Positions 8,247 to 17,698 are shown, counted from the stretch's first letter. The stretch: DNA of 64,000 nt from Bacteroides sp. 51 (GCF_010500965.1 NZ_QVMI01000030.1:1-64000); one strand, 5' to 3'. The notes: generated by a model not told the origin, from the letters alone. Numbers and translations are program-made.

Positions 8247-11200
8247 TTATTGATTTATTGCCAATGGTTCTGCATTTTCAATAGTTGTTTCTTCCTTTCG
8301 ACTTCTACTGAAACGCTCCCGCATTTTATCAAAGGCATAATAAACGACTGGAACTACAACCAAAGTTAGAAGCATTGAACTTGCCATACCGCCGATAACT
8401 ACCCAAGCCATGCCGTTTTTCAATTCGGCTCCGTTGCCCGAAGCTATTGCTATTGGGAGCATTCCGAATATGGTAGAGAATGCGGTCATCAAAATTGGAC
8501 GGAAGCGTTCCTTTCCTGCCTCAATCAAAGCGTCTAAGGTGCTTAAATGCTGTTCACGTTTCAGTTGATTGGTAAAGTCCACCAACATTATAGCGTTTTT
8601 GGCGACCAACCCGATTAAGACAATCATTCCGATAATGGTAAAAATATCTAACGAACTCATTGTTAATGCTAATGCCAAAAGTGCCCCAATCAATGCCAAT
8701 GGAATGGAAAGCATGATAATGATAGGGTCTAGCAAGGAATCGTAAAGGACAACCATAATGAAATATATCAATAGAATTGCTGCTAAAAACGCGATTGCCA
8801 GACTACCAAAAGCATCGCTTTGTTGCGATAATTGTCCGCCTGTGCTGACGGTAACGCCTTCGGGAATGTTGCCATCAATGGCTGCGGATATTTCACTCCC
8901 AACCGTTCCCATCGGGCGACCTGATACGCTTGATTTCACAATTATAGACGGAATTCTGTCGGTACGCTCCAATGCAGTCGCTCCCAAACCATAACTAATG
9001 TCGGCGAACTGGCTCAATTGGATTAATTTTCCTTCTTTATTCAGAAATGTCAATTTCGATACATCTTCGGCTTTGGTACGGTCGAAATTATCTACCCCGA
9101 CACGTATTCTGTATTCAAAATCGTTTTCATTGTATTTTGAATCATCATTACCATTCAATGCCACGCGAAGCGTAGAGCCTACGTCGGATATTTTCAATCC
9201 TAAAGTTGCCATTTTATCACGGTCAATATTGACCTGCACTTCCTGACGCGGGTCGTCAATCGAAAACTTGGCATCGACTGTGCCGGGCGTTTTTCTGACA
9301 ACAGCCAAAATCATATCGGCTGTTTCTTGTACTTTGTCCATATCGGTTCCCTGCACAATAAACTGGATTGGCTGAGCATCGTTGCCTGCGAGATTTTTTG
9401 GCGTTACTCTGGCACGCACTCCTGCAACCTGCATAATATCCGCTTTGATTATCGAAGCCATCTCATCCATACTTTCATTACGCTTGTCTTTCCCTACCAA
9501 TTTTACTGCGATAGTTGTAAAATTGTTTTTCGTGCTTGTACTTGATTGTCCGACATTGGTATAGATACGCTCTACTTCGGGACGATTGCGGATTATTTCT
9601 TCAACTTGCAACGTAAGTTGATTATTCTGATAAACGGTTACTTGCGGATTCATATCAAGTTCTACTGTCAATTCACTCAAATCGGTTTCGGGCATAAAAG
9701 AAGTCCCAATAAATCCTGCGGGGATTAATGTTATTGAACCGATTAGTAAGATTATGGCAATAGATACGACCATTATTTTATGTTTCAGAGCAACTGCCAA
9801 AATCTTAGCATAGCCTGTTTGTAAGGATTTGAAAATATTCTCAATCCAACGGGAAAAACGAGCCGACAGGGTCGGGCGTGTATCATCGGGTAATTTCCCG
9901 AAAATAGACATCAGTAAAGGTGTTACGGTATATGATACCAATAAGCTGAAAAGAATGGAAACGATAATTGGAATGGCAAATTCTTTTAATAACCCGCCGA
10001 TAACGCCTCCGGTAACGGCAAGCGGTAAGAAAACAACTACAAGAACCATCGTGGTTGCCATACAGGTAAAAAGAATTTGTTTCGCTCCTTCGAGAGCGGC
10101 TTGTCGTTTGGGTTTGCCTTTTTCCATGTGGCTGAACATGTTTTCGATAACGATAATAGAGTCATCAACTACAATTCCGACTACCAACGATAGCGCCATC
10201 AAAGACATCATATTGAGCGACAGCCCCATAATATAGATCACAATAAAAGTAGGAATAAGTGATAGCGGAACGGCAATCATTACCATAAGGGCGCTTCGTA
10301 TGTTGTGAAGGAAAAGGAAGCACACGATTGACACAATTAAAACGGCAAGTAAAAGGTCAACCACAATGGCATTGGTAGAGGCTCTTGTAAATACGGAATC
10401 ATCTGTAGCAATGTCAAATTTTACCTGATTGCTTTCATACTCTTTCTCAATGGAAGCCATTTCTGCTTTTACCAAATCGGCTACTTTCACGGCATTGGCA
10501 TCGGATTGTTTTTTAACGGAAATACCGATAGCATCGCGTCCGTCTATGCGGTTGATAATTTTTTGTGTTGCAATGCCGTCTTCGATTTCGGCAACGTCCA
10601 TTATTTTGACTTTCCCACCAGTGGGTGTTGTCGTAATTACAGTATTCCTCAACTCGTTGAGATTGGAGAATTTCGCTGCCATACGAACTGAATAAACAGT
10701 TGTAGCATCCTCTACATTTCCCGCAGGAATTTCAATATTGGCAGTTTGAATAGCTTGCAATACTTGCAACGCCGACAAGTTGTAGGATTTCAGTTTGTCG
10801 GCATCAATGTTTACTTTGATTTCGCGTTCGCTTCCACCTGTCATTTGAATAGAACCGACCCCTTGAAGTTTTGCCAGACGTGGCTGAATTCGGTTTTCGA
10901 CAAGGGTATAAAATTCGCTTGCAGGCAAAGAAGCCGAAACGGCAATGTTCATAATCGGAATTTCATCGAAAGAAAATTTATCAATGGAAGGGTCTAACAC
11001 TTCTGTTGGTAAATCCGATTTTATGGCGTTTATTTTCCGCTGGGCATTCTGAACGGCTTGGTCTGCGTTTGCTCCTTCACTCAATTCAACGGAAATCATA
11101 GATAGTCCTTCCATAGAGGTTGAACTGATTTTTTTGAGATTTTCGAGCGTTGATAACGCATCTTCTAACTTTTTGGTTACAGAGGTTTCCACTTCTGCCG

Positions 11201-11369
11201 CTCCCGCACCCGGATAAACGGTTTGAACGGTTAGCATTGGTGTTTCAAAACTTGGCAATAAGTTTAGATTGAGCATGGTGTAGCTGAACAATCCGCCAAG
11301 GGTTAATACCGTAAATACTACAAGTATCAGTAAGGGTTTTTTTATCGAGGTTTCTACTATTGAAGCCAT
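8247..11369 (-). CDS. RND multidrug efflux permease (AcrB/MexB type)
   Basis: 1,040 residues, normal length for the HAE1 family. It starts with the typical MASIVETSIKKPLLILVVFTVLTLGG membrane segment, has a large periplasmic domain, and the transmembrane proton-relay motifs GIVVDDSIIVIENM (paired Asp, TM4) and LVAKNAIMLVDF (Lys, TM10). It works as a trimer in the inner membrane, exporting substrates through the adjacent fusion protein and TolC-like channel by proton antiport. It is the last protein gene of the leftward operon TetR-TolC-MFP-RND (25-bp gap from the MFP gene). The substrate cannot be deduced. Confidence 0.95.
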   Translation of the reverse strand: MASIVETSIKKPLLILVVFTVLTLGGLFSYTMLNLNLLPSFETPMLTVQTVYPGAGAAEVETSVTKKLEDALSTLENLKKISSTSMEGLSMISVELSEGANADQAVQNAQRKINAIKSDLPTEVLDPSIDKFSFDEIPIMNIAVSASLPASEFYTLVENRIQPRLAKLQGVGSIQMTGGSEREIKVNIDADKLKSYNLSALQVLQAIQTANIEIPAGNVEDATTVYSVRMAAKFSNLNELRNTVITTTPTGGKVKIMDVAEIEDGIATQKIINRIDGRDAIGISVKKQSDANAVKVADLVKAEMASIEKEYESNQVKFDIATDDSVFTRASTNAIVVDLLLAVLIVSIVCFLFLHNIRSALMVMIAVPLSLIPTFIVIYIMGLSLNMMSLMALSLVVGIVVDDSIIVIENMFSHMEKGKPKRQAALEGAKQILFTCMATTMVLVVVFLPLAVTGGVIGGLLKEFAIPIIVSILFSLLVSYTVTPLLMSIFGKLPDDTRPTLSARFSRWIENIFKSLQTGYAKILAVALKHKIMVVSIAIILLIGSITLIPAGFIGTSFMPETDLSELTVELDMNPQVTVYQNNQLTLQVEEIIRNRPEVERIYTNVGQSSTSTKNNFTTIAVKLVGKDKRNESMDEMASIIKADIMQVAGVRARVTPKNLAGNDAQPIQFIVQGTDMDKVQETADMILAVVRKTPGTVDAKFSIDDPRQEVQVNIDRDKMATLGLKISDVGSTLRVALNGNDDSKYNENDFEYRIRVGVDNFDRTKAEDVSKLTFLNKEGKLIQLSQFADISYGLGATALERTDRIPSIIVKSSVSGRPMGTVGSEISAAIDGNIPEGVTVSTGGQLSQQSDAFGSLAIAFLAAILLIYFIMVVLYDSLLDPIIIMLSIPLALIGALLALALTMSSLDIFTIIGMIVLIGLVAKNAIMLVDFTNQLKREQHLSTLDALIEAGKERFRPILMTAFSTIFGMLPIAIASGNGAELKNGMAWVVIGGMASSMLLTLVVVPVVYYAFDKMRERFSRSRKEETTIENAEPLAINQ

Positions 11370-11394
11370 ATCTTTGTGAATTAAGAATTAATAC

Positions 11395-12453
11395 TTAAAT
11401 TTCCTTTACAGAAGTACCGCTCATTAGGTTGATTTGCCCGCTGACAACAACTTTATCGCCTTCATTTAAACCGCCAAGCACTTCAATTTTATCTTCATAA
11501 TCACGACCTGTCGTAATCTGAATCAATTTAGCAACACCATTTTCCACACGGTAAACCGAAGGAGCTTTTACACTGCTGACAATTGCATCACGAGGAATAA
11601 GCAATGTTGGTTCTGACTTCTCCATATCAACCGAAACATTTACATACGTTCCTGCTTTCAACGGATTTTGCTTGCTATTTGGTAACGTGATTTCGATAGG
11701 GTATAAATGTGCATTGTCGCCCTGTGGACTGATATGAGCAATTTTGCCTGTAAAGTTCACACCTGAATAAATTGGTGTATTTATCATTACCGATTGTCCG
11801 TTTTTCAACTGATATACATTGGCTTCCGGGACAGATACCACGACTTTTAATTCCGAAATGTCGGCAATGCCTGCAACGGCAGTTGAAACGCCTACAAATT
11901 TTCCTAAATCGACTTCTTTAGAAGTAATATAACCACTGAAAGGCGCTCGAATATAAGTGTCCTCCAACTGGCGTTGTGCTTGTTCCATTTGTACTTTCGC
12001 ATTGTCGTAAGCTACCTGAATATCTCTCAACTGCGTTTCTGAAACGGCATCGCCTTCACGCAAAGTTTTGTAGCGTTTAAGGTCTTCTTCGTATTTTTGG
12101 TAATTAATTTTCGCGTTTTCCAAAGCGAATTTGGCATAAGCGTCATCTACGCAGGCAAGAACCTGTCCTTTTGAGACATAGTCGCCAAGTTTAAAATTGA
12201 TTTCCTTGATTTCACCCGAAGCCTTTGAGGCTACTTTGACATTCTGATTGGCTTCGGTAATTCCCGTAAAACTCAAATCGGTTTTTGTGGATTGCTTTTG
12301 AACATTTACCGTTGTTACGGCAATGCTTTCAATGGTTGTGTTTACTTCTTTTTTTGTGTCGATTTCTTTCTTATTTGCGGATAATTTCCATGCCATTAAG
12401 CCGACACAAGCTACTATAACACTTACAGTTACTATGATTGTTGCTTTTTTCAT
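11395..12453 (-). CDS. RND efflux membrane fusion protein (HlyD/AcrA family)
   Basis: 352 residues. An N-terminal membrane anchor (ATIIVTVSVIVACVGLMAWKL) has no lipobox at the expected place. Then follow the barrel-sandwich/lipoyl halves (VASKASGEIKEINFKLGDYV and YIRAPFSGYITSKEVDLGKFV) flanking a coiled-coil hairpin, then beta-barrel and membrane-proximal domains. It bridges the RND permease to the outer-membrane channel. The gene lies between the TolC-like and permease genes with gaps of about 25 bp, a compact operon. Confidence 0.93.
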   Translation of the reverse strand: MKKATIIVTVSVIVACVGLMAWKLSANKKEIDTKKEVNTTIESIAVTTVNVQKQSTKTDLSFTGITEANQNVKVASKASGEIKEINFKLGDYVSKGQVLACVDDAYAKFALENAKINYQKYEEDLKRYKTLREGDAVSETQLRDIQVAYDNAKVQMEQAQRQLEDTYIRAPFSGYITSKEVDLGKFVGVSTAVAGIADISELKVVVSVPEANVYQLKNGQSVMINTPIYSGVNFTGKIAHISPQGDNAHLYPIEITLPNSKQNPLKAGTYVNVSVDMEKSEPTLLIPRDAIVSSVKAPSVYRVENGVAKLIQITTGRDYEDKIEVLGGLNEGDKVVVSGQINLMSGTSVKEI

Positions 12454-12475
12454 TTTCTTTATTTTTATAATTATT

Positions 12476-13825
12476 TTACTGATTGATTAACTCTGTGATT
12501 TTGCCATTTAATGACATTATTTCAATTTCTGCTTCCTTGAATTTGTACAATGCGTTGAGATAACCCGCCTGTGCGTTGCTCAAACTCATTTCATCTTGCA
12601 ACAAATCGCTCATCGTCGCCATTCCCTCGCGATATTTTAAGGCGGTTTCCTGATAGACATTTTGAGCTAAGGCAATATTGTTTTCTTGACGTTCAACGGT
12701 CATTTTGTTGTTGATATAGTTGTTCAAGGCATTTTTGTAATCCACCGAAAAGCGTTCTTTTTTGTTCTCCAACGAAAGGTCGGCTTTTAGAAAATCAGTT
12801 TTCGCCTGACGAGATTTTGAGCGTTTTTGCAAACCGTCGAAAATAGGAATGCTCAGTCTCACGCCAAAATAGGAACTTGCGTACCACTTGTTATTGGAAC
12901 TGCTGTTGAAATAATCGCTGAAATCATTTCGTAATCCTTGATAGCCATATTGTGCAAAGAACGATAGCGAAGGCACATAACCCGCATTCACAACACGTTG
13001 ATTTTGCAAGGCTAAATCTTTCTGTGCTTCAAGTATTTGTATGTCGATGTGATTCGAAAAATTGGCATTTGCATTCGGAAATGTTGTTACTAAAATCATA
13101 TCGGCACTATCCGTTAAAATTATATTGCTGTCGCTTGGAATTTCAAGCATATATTTCATCATATTGATTTGTTGTTCATACAATGCCTGATTATTGTCCA
13201 ATTGGGTTTGCAAATTTTGAAGCGTAACCATAATTCGGTCGTAATCCACTTTTTTCCCGATACCATTATCAACTTGTTTTCTCACAATGTCGGTTATGCG
13301 TTGTGTGCGTTCGATATTATCTTGTACCAATTGGATTTGTTCAGCGGAAGTCTGTATCAGAAAGTAGAGTTTAGCCACCTCTTTAGCAATTTCTTCCTTT
13401 GCTTTCTCTACGCCGAGCGTTGCGACAAATTCTGCTTTTTTCGACAGTTTCAGACTGGTTAATGCTGTTTGATTGTACAAAATCTGATTAGCGGAAATTA
13501 CAGCCGACGTGTTAAACTGACTACCCAATTGCACAGGAATTGTTGTGCCGGGTTGTCCAAGTATTTCGCCGGGTAACATAGTCCTTGATAGTTGGTTGTT
13601 GTCCTGAAACGTTCCACTGATTTCAATTTGAGGTAGAAGAACAGAGAGTGATTCTTGTTTTTTGTAGTGACTTTTTTCCTGCTCCAATTGAGATTGAGCA
13701 ACATTGATATTCTTTTCGGTTGCCAGACTTACGCACTCTTTCAAGGAAAGCGTAAGAGGTTCTTGAGCGAAAAGAGTTGAACTGAATAGCAACATGAGCG
13801 TTGCCGTAAAAACTTTTGTTTTCAT
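12476..13825 (-). CDS. TolC-family outer-membrane efflux channel
   Basis: 449 residues with signal peptide (ending near TLFAQ) and two OEP repeats of long helices, e.g. LSLKECVSLATEKNINVAQ near the N-terminus and VYQETALKYREGMATMSDLL near the C-terminus. These form the trimeric channel-tunnel of tripartite pumps. It precedes the fusion protein gene by 22 bp and follows the TetR gene by 13 bp, so all four are likely one transcript. Confidence 0.93.
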   Translation of the reverse strand: MKTKVFTATLMLLFSSTLFAQEPLTLSLKECVSLATEKNINVAQSQLEQEKSHYKKQESLSVLLPQIEISGTFQDNNQLSRTMLPGEILGQPGTTIPVQLGSQFNTSAVISANQILYNQTALTSLKLSKKAEFVATLGVEKAKEEIAKEVAKLYFLIQTSAEQIQLVQDNIERTQRITDIVRKQVDNGIGKKVDYDRIMVTLQNLQTQLDNNQALYEQQINMMKYMLEIPSDSNIILTDSADMILVTTFPNANANFSNHIDIQILEAQKDLALQNQRVVNAGYVPSLSFFAQYGYQGLRNDFSDYFNSSSNNKWYASSYFGVRLSIPIFDGLQKRSKSRQAKTDFLKADLSLENKKERFSVDYKNALNNYINNKMTVERQENNIALAQNVYQETALKYREGMATMSDLLQDEMSLSNAQAGYLNALYKFKEAEIEIMSLNGKITELINQ

Positions 13826-13838
13826 TTTGCTGAGATTT

Positions 13839-14429
13839 TTATATTGTTTCTATTTTTCTTGTCTTTGATTCAATGACTTCTTGTATCCGTCTTGCTTCAA
13901 TCAGCCCTTTCGGTGTGCAAACTCCTTTCAAAAGCGTTTTAATCATTGCATATTGGTATTTTGTGGCTAACCCGTTGATTTCTTCCATATAAATCATTGC
14001 CATACGCTCCTGATTGCCGTTATTTATGAAGTAGCCTTCGTCTATGCATTTCATAAAATAGTTCACGCACTTGTTTTGAGTTCTCATATTGAAAACCGCC
14101 AACTGTTTACAAGCGGTTGGGAACTTGCTTAAATCGCTATAAAAAGTGTCGCAGAAAGTGGATTTTTCTTTGAAAACCTTTTGCAGAGTAAGTATTAATG
14201 CTTCCAATACAGATTCAGAAACAGATTGAACTGCTGATAGAGTAATTTCTACTGTTGCTAATCGTTGCTTCAAGCATTCATCTAATAAGTTTGATATACT
14301 GGGAAATTCCATATCAACAGCTTCTCTTGAAACCCCTGCATCTTTGGCAATCTGTTCCATATTTAGCTTGCTGATTCCTTTTTCTGCGAAAAGGCTTCCC
14401 GCTGCTTGGATAATTTGAATTCTAATCAT
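13839..14429 (-). CDS. TetR-family repressor of the efflux operon
   Basis: 196 residues. The N-terminal HTH (IIQAAGSLFAEKGISKLNMEQIAKDAGVSREAV) is the TetR signature; the rest is an alpha-helical ligand domain without recognisable specificity. As first gene of the efflux operon it is likely an autoregulator and repressor of the pump, induced by a pump substrate. A CACCTTTG element (minus strand, plus about 14450-14458) near its start resembles a -7 box. Confidence 0.9.
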   Translation of the reverse strand: MIRIQIIQAAGSLFAEKGISKLNMEQIAKDAGVSREAVDMEFPSISNLLDECLKQRLATVEITLSAVQSVSESVLEALILTLQKVFKEKSTFCDTFYSDLSKFPTACKQLAVFNMRTQNKCVNYFMKCIDEGYFINNGNQERMAMIYMEEINGLATKYQYAMIKTLLKGVCTPKGLIEARRIQEVIESKTRKIETI

Positions 14430-14598
14430 TGTGTTTTTTTTATTCTACTGCAAAGGTGGGGTGTAAAGAGAGGTTGTTTGTAGTTGAAGCATATCCGCTA
14501 TTCGTCCAAATTTCGCATTCGCACTATTTGTTTTCATGGGTGTAGTTCAAAAAACACAATTATTCGTCCATTTCTAACATGAATACAAATTATAAATG

Positions 14599-14606
14599 TA
14601 TCTTTG
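14599..14606 (+). promoter_or_regulatory. -7 box of the AraC regulator gene
   Basis: TATCTTTG matches TAnnTTTG and lies 15 bp upstream of the chosen ATG at 14622. No clear -33 TTTG is seen. Confidence 0.5.
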
Positions 14607-14621
14607 CAGAAAACATACACT

Positions 14622-15545
14622 ATGGATATTATCAATTCGGATTTTAAGAAGGCATCAGAACACCATATGGGTGGAGATAATGTGAGAAGTTCTATGGACG
14701 GCGATATTATTTTTTATGAAAACGAGGTATTGATATCGAAAAAAATACGTAGTTCCGAAACACATCCACCAATGCGCATTAATGCAGTTGTATTCTTTTT
14801 TTGCAGATATGGGGAAGCTTGCTTTAATGTGGATTATCAACAATATCGACTGACAAAAGGATCAATGCTGAGTTTGAATGGGCGGCACATTATTGATAAT
14901 ATCAATATTCACAATAATTATAAAGGATACACGCTTATTCTTTCGCAAGATTTTCTGATGTCTATTTTTGAATGGGTTCCCGTATTGAAAAATTCAATAT
15001 TCTCTTCAACTTTTAATTCATCTCCTCTAATCAATTTCGACGAGCATGAACAAAACAGGCTTGTTGCTATTGTTGACCGGATAAAGAAAAATTTGAATGC
15101 TACCGACCATACATTTCAAAGGAATATCGTAAAAACTGAGACTACTAACTTTTTATTGGAGGTTGTGGATATTCGGTTGAAAAAACTTGAAAACAACGAA
15201 AATAAACTCAAAAATAGCAGGAAAGAAGAGGTTATAAATCAATTTATAAATTTGATTCTCAATAATTGCAAGGAACAACACGAAGTTTCGTTTTACGCTC
15301 AAAAGTTATCTATGACACCGGGAAGTCTTTCCCGTATCATGACTAATGCCAGCGGTAAACCTCCTATGAAATGGATTAGCGAGGCATTGATTGCCGAAGC
15401 AAAAATTCTTCTTCGTAATGCTGATTTGAATATTCAACAAATAGCGGACGAACTCCATTTTGGCGACCAATCGTCGTTCGGGAAGTTCTTTAAAAAACAT
15501 ACGGGGTTTACTCCGATTGAGTATAGGAATAGCATCTTAGAATAA
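14622..15545 (+). CDS. AraC-family transcription regulator, divergent from the efflux operon
   Basis: 307 residues from ATG 14622 (MDIINSDFKK). The N-terminal half is a cupin-like ligand domain (MRINAVVFFFCRYGEACFNVDYQQYRL); the C-terminal HTH_18 domain spans about residues 215-305 with LNIQQIADELHFGDQSSFGKFFKKHTGFTPIEYR. The gene is divergent from the TetR-led efflux operon and shares a 190-bp intergenic region with it, suggesting that it controls the pump. The effector is unknown. A TTG start at 14604 would place the start on the -7 box, so it was rejected. Confidence 0.9.
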   Translation: MDIINSDFKKASEHHMGGDNVRSSMDGDIIFYENEVLISKKIRSSETHPPMRINAVVFFFCRYGEACFNVDYQQYRLTKGSMLSLNGRHIIDNINIHNNYKGYTLILSQDFLMSIFEWVPVLKNSIFSSTFNSSPLINFDEHEQNRLVAIVDRIKKNLNATDHTFQRNIVKTETTNFLLEVVDIRLKKLENNENKLKNSRKEEVINQFINLILNNCKEQHEVSFYAQKLSMTPGSLSRIMTNASGKPPMKWISEALIAEAKILLRNADLNIQQIADELHFGDQSSFGKFFKKHTGFTPIEYRNSILE

Positions 15546-15554
15546 TTTTCAAGG

Positions 15555-15598
15555 TGCAAGGTGCAAGTCTATCTATATATAGATACTTGCACCTTGCA
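15555..15598. terminator. Long hairpin after AraC gene
   Basis: Arms 15555-15568 (TGCAAGGTGCAAGT) and 15585-15598 are perfectly complementary, and the loop is itself AT-palindromic (TATCTATATATAGATA). No T-run follows, so it may be a REP-like element or a weak bidirectional terminator. Confidence 0.55.
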
Positions 15599-15628
15599 CT
15601 AACGCTAAACAATTATGATTCAGAATAG

Positions 15629-15882
15629 TTGTTTATTAAAAAAGAAGTCGTAACTTTGAACCCAAGTCATATGCGGACATATCTGCCCATTTTGACGACA
15701 AAAATCGTTCTTTTACAAGCGTTACTAAATCATTACCTATATGGTATGATTTGACGATAAAGTGCTAATAATGAATTACAATATGCGGTTAGGTTCATAA
15801 TCCGTCCGTTCCGCTGAGAATGAAGCCATTAGGCGACATTTTGAAGACAAAGTCTGTAATTCATTGATTACAGACTTTTTTC
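15629..15882 (+). ncRNA. Putative small RNA unit A, carrying an att-like core
   Basis: A good Bacteroides promoter (TTG 15629-15631, 19 bp, TAACTTTG 15651-15658) is followed by about 200 bp with no ORF and then an intrinsic terminator (AAAGTCTGTAAT...ATTACAGACTTT, 15849-15882). Inside, TCCGTCCGTTCCGCT (15801-15815) resembles the att-like core of units B and C. No RNA family is recognised. It could be a real small RNA or only promoter/terminator remnants at an integration site. Confidence 0.4.
15849..15882 (+). terminator. Intrinsic terminator of unit A
   Basis: A 12-bp perfect stem with 6-nt loop, followed by TTTTTT. Confidence 0.8.
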
Positions 15883-15983
15883 GTTTTTAAGCAGAGTACA
15901 ACCTCGTTACCAAACCATTACCTATGGGTAAGCTTGGAGAGTTAAAATACTGGTAGATAACGGGTTATGCGATTAGGTTCACA

Positions 15984-16005
15984 TTCCGTCCATACCGCTT
16001 AAAAG
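15984..16005 (+). repeat. Left 22-bp direct repeat, probable attL of the dextran island
   Basis: The 22 bases beginning TTCCGTCCATACCGC are repeated exactly at 34696-34717, and the next six bases agree except one. The copy is 310 bp upstream of the integrase gene. A degenerate relative is at 15801-15815. The sequence preceding it (GGTTCACATTCC) recalls a tRNA T-arm, as for elements integrating at tRNA 3' ends, but no whole tRNA is present. Confidence 0.7.
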
Positions 16006-16053
16006 CCTGAAAGTCAACAAGTTAGAAAAGACAAGAGTCGCCAAAAGCAAGAC

Positions 16054-16089
16054 AAGCCCTTCAAATTCAGTGAATTTGAGGGGCTTTTT
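16054..16089 (+). terminator. Intrinsic terminator of unit B
   Basis: AAGCCC-TTCAAATTC / GAATTTGA-GGGGCTT hairpin followed by TTTTT. It closes the att-like unit B, which has no clear promoter of its own. Confidence 0.75.
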
Positions 16090-16155
16090 CTATATCCCAT
16101 GTCTGGGAGTAAAAGCCAATCAATAGTCAAGATACGACATAGTTAGTGTCCTAAT

Positions 16156-16215
16156 TCGTACCCCTTTTTAAAAAGGACACTGGGGGGTACGAGAAAAAAG
16201 ACAAAGGGGGTACGA
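16156..16215. repeat. Three GGGGTACGA sites upstream of integrase, possible arm-type sites
   Basis: The 9-mer occurs inverted at 16156-16164 and direct at 16184-16192 and 16207-16215 (23 bp apart). An outer inverted repeat GTGTCC/GGACAC overlaps the first. Location between the att core and the int gene fits arm-type integrase or excisionase binding sites; this is inference. Confidence 0.45.
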
Positions 16216-16315
16216 TTTGGCTGAAATAGGCAGTTTGTTGTCTTGATTTGGCAATCCGCATAAAACTCATTATCAGATAGTTTACTTTAATTTTGTAACA
16301 TTAAAAAATGAGTTT

Positions 16316-17539
16316 ATGAAGAGTACATTCAAAGTTCTTTTCTTCCTGAAAAGAGACAAAAAGAAATCAGACGGCACGATGCCAATCATGTGCCGGATTA
16401 CCATTGACGGACAGATGAGCCGTTTTGGTACAAAACTAAGTGTAAATCCTAATTTATGGGATGTAAACACATCCGCAGTATTGGGCAGGACAAAAGAAGC
16501 TGCCGAAATCAACACCTTCTTAGATACCATAAAAACAAGTATCTATAATGTATATCACGATTTACTTATCCGTGAAAATAATGTAACCCCTGACAGAGTA
16601 AAGAATATATTTCTCGGTCTTGAAGTCAAAAATCAAACCGTACTTGAATTATATCAACGCCATATTGACGATATTGCTATGTTGGTTGGTATAAGCAGGT
16701 CTAAAAGTACACTTCAGAAATATGAGGTTGCTCGTAAACATATGGCAAGTTTCATAAAAGAATACTATAATGTTTCCGATATATCATTAAAAGAAGTTAC
16801 CCATTCATTTTTACGCAATTTTGAGGTGTATTTAATGACATCTTGTGGATGCAAGGAAAACACTACTGCAAAATTCCTGCAACGTTTCAGAACTATTATT
16901 CTATTTGCAAAAAATAATGGTTGGATAACAGTTGATCCATTTACTAATTATAAAATCAAATTTAAGAAAGTTGATAGAGGGTATTTAACGCAAGAACAAA
17001 TAGAGGTAATAATGAAAAAGCAATTCTCTACTGAACGCTTAGAACGTGTTCGGGATATTTTTGTCTTTTGCTGTTATACTGGTCTTTCTTATATAGATGT
17101 GAAAAACTTGTCAGAAGAAAACATCCGTAATTCTTTTGATGAAAAGTTGTGGATAATGGGAAAACGTATAAAAACAGGTACAAGTTATAATATTCCGTTA
17201 CTTGAAACTCCCAAACAAATTATCGAGAAATACAAAGGTCAATTATCTGACAATAAAGTTCTTCCCGTACCAAGCAACCAGAAGCTAAATGAATATTTGA
17301 AAGAGATAGGTGCGATATGTGGTATTGATAAAGAATTAACATTCCACACAGCACGACATACCTTTGCAGTGACAATTATGTTGGACAATGGATCAACAAT
17401 GGAAACACTTTCTAATGTTATGGGACATCGAAACATTAAAAACACTCAAATATATGGCAAGATTACTCAAAGAAGAGTTTATAATGAAATGATAGTTATA
17501 GAAAACAAAATCGATAATTATTCAAAGATGATTATATAA
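16316..17539 (+). CDS. int: Tyrosine recombinase (IntDOT-like integrase)
   Basis: 407 residues: an N-terminal arm-binding domain (about 1-95), a SAM-like core-binding domain (about 105-205) and a catalytic domain. Visible catalytic residues are His344 and Arg347 (HTAR), His371 (GHRN) and Tyr380 (TQIY), plus a likely Lys in GKRIKTGTS. The usual first Arg (TGLR) is Ser258 (TGLSYIDV), the same change known in IntDOT of CTnDOT. It catalyses site-specific integration and excision through a covalent 3'-phosphotyrosine. The gene reads inward from the left direct repeat at 15984, and no excisionase is found inside the presumed island. TAATTTTG at 16288-16295 is a possible -7 box. Confidence 0.95.
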   Translation: MKSTFKVLFFLKRDKKKSDGTMPIMCRITIDGQMSRFGTKLSVNPNLWDVNTSAVLGRTKEAAEINTFLDTIKTSIYNVYHDLLIRENNVTPDRVKNIFLGLEVKNQTVLELYQRHIDDIAMLVGISRSKSTLQKYEVARKHMASFIKEYYNVSDISLKEVTHSFLRNFEVYLMTSCGCKENTTAKFLQRFRTIILFAKNNGWITVDPFTNYKIKFKKVDRGYLTQEQIEVIMKKQFSTERLERVRDIFVFCCYTGLSYIDVKNLSEENIRNSFDEKLWIMGKRIKTGTSYNIPLLETPKQIIEKYKGQLSDNKVLPVPSNQKLNEYLKEIGAICGIDKELTFHTARHTFAVTIMLDNGSTMETLSNVMGHRNIKNTQIYGKITQRRVYNEMIVIENKIDNYSKMII

Positions 17540-17663
17540 GATATTTACAACAAAAAAACATGTGGTTTCAATCGCGTATTAGATATTTTTACAAATAATT
17601 TTCACAACTTTTTATTTGAATAAATTAGATTAATATTACTAAAAAAAATAATGGATTGAATAT

Positions 17664-17698
17664 AAAAAGCCTATAAAATGCTGTTTTATAGGCTTTTT
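17664..17698. terminator. Terminator after integrase, possibly bidirectional
   Basis: AAAAAGCCTATAAAA / TTTTATAGGCTTTTT hairpin between the convergent integrase and GH65 genes, with T-runs on both strands. Confidence 0.8.

Noticed and set aside
15600-16300. A hidden short protein gene before the integrase
   Set aside because: All frames are broken by stops; promoters, terminators and repeats explain the stretch better.
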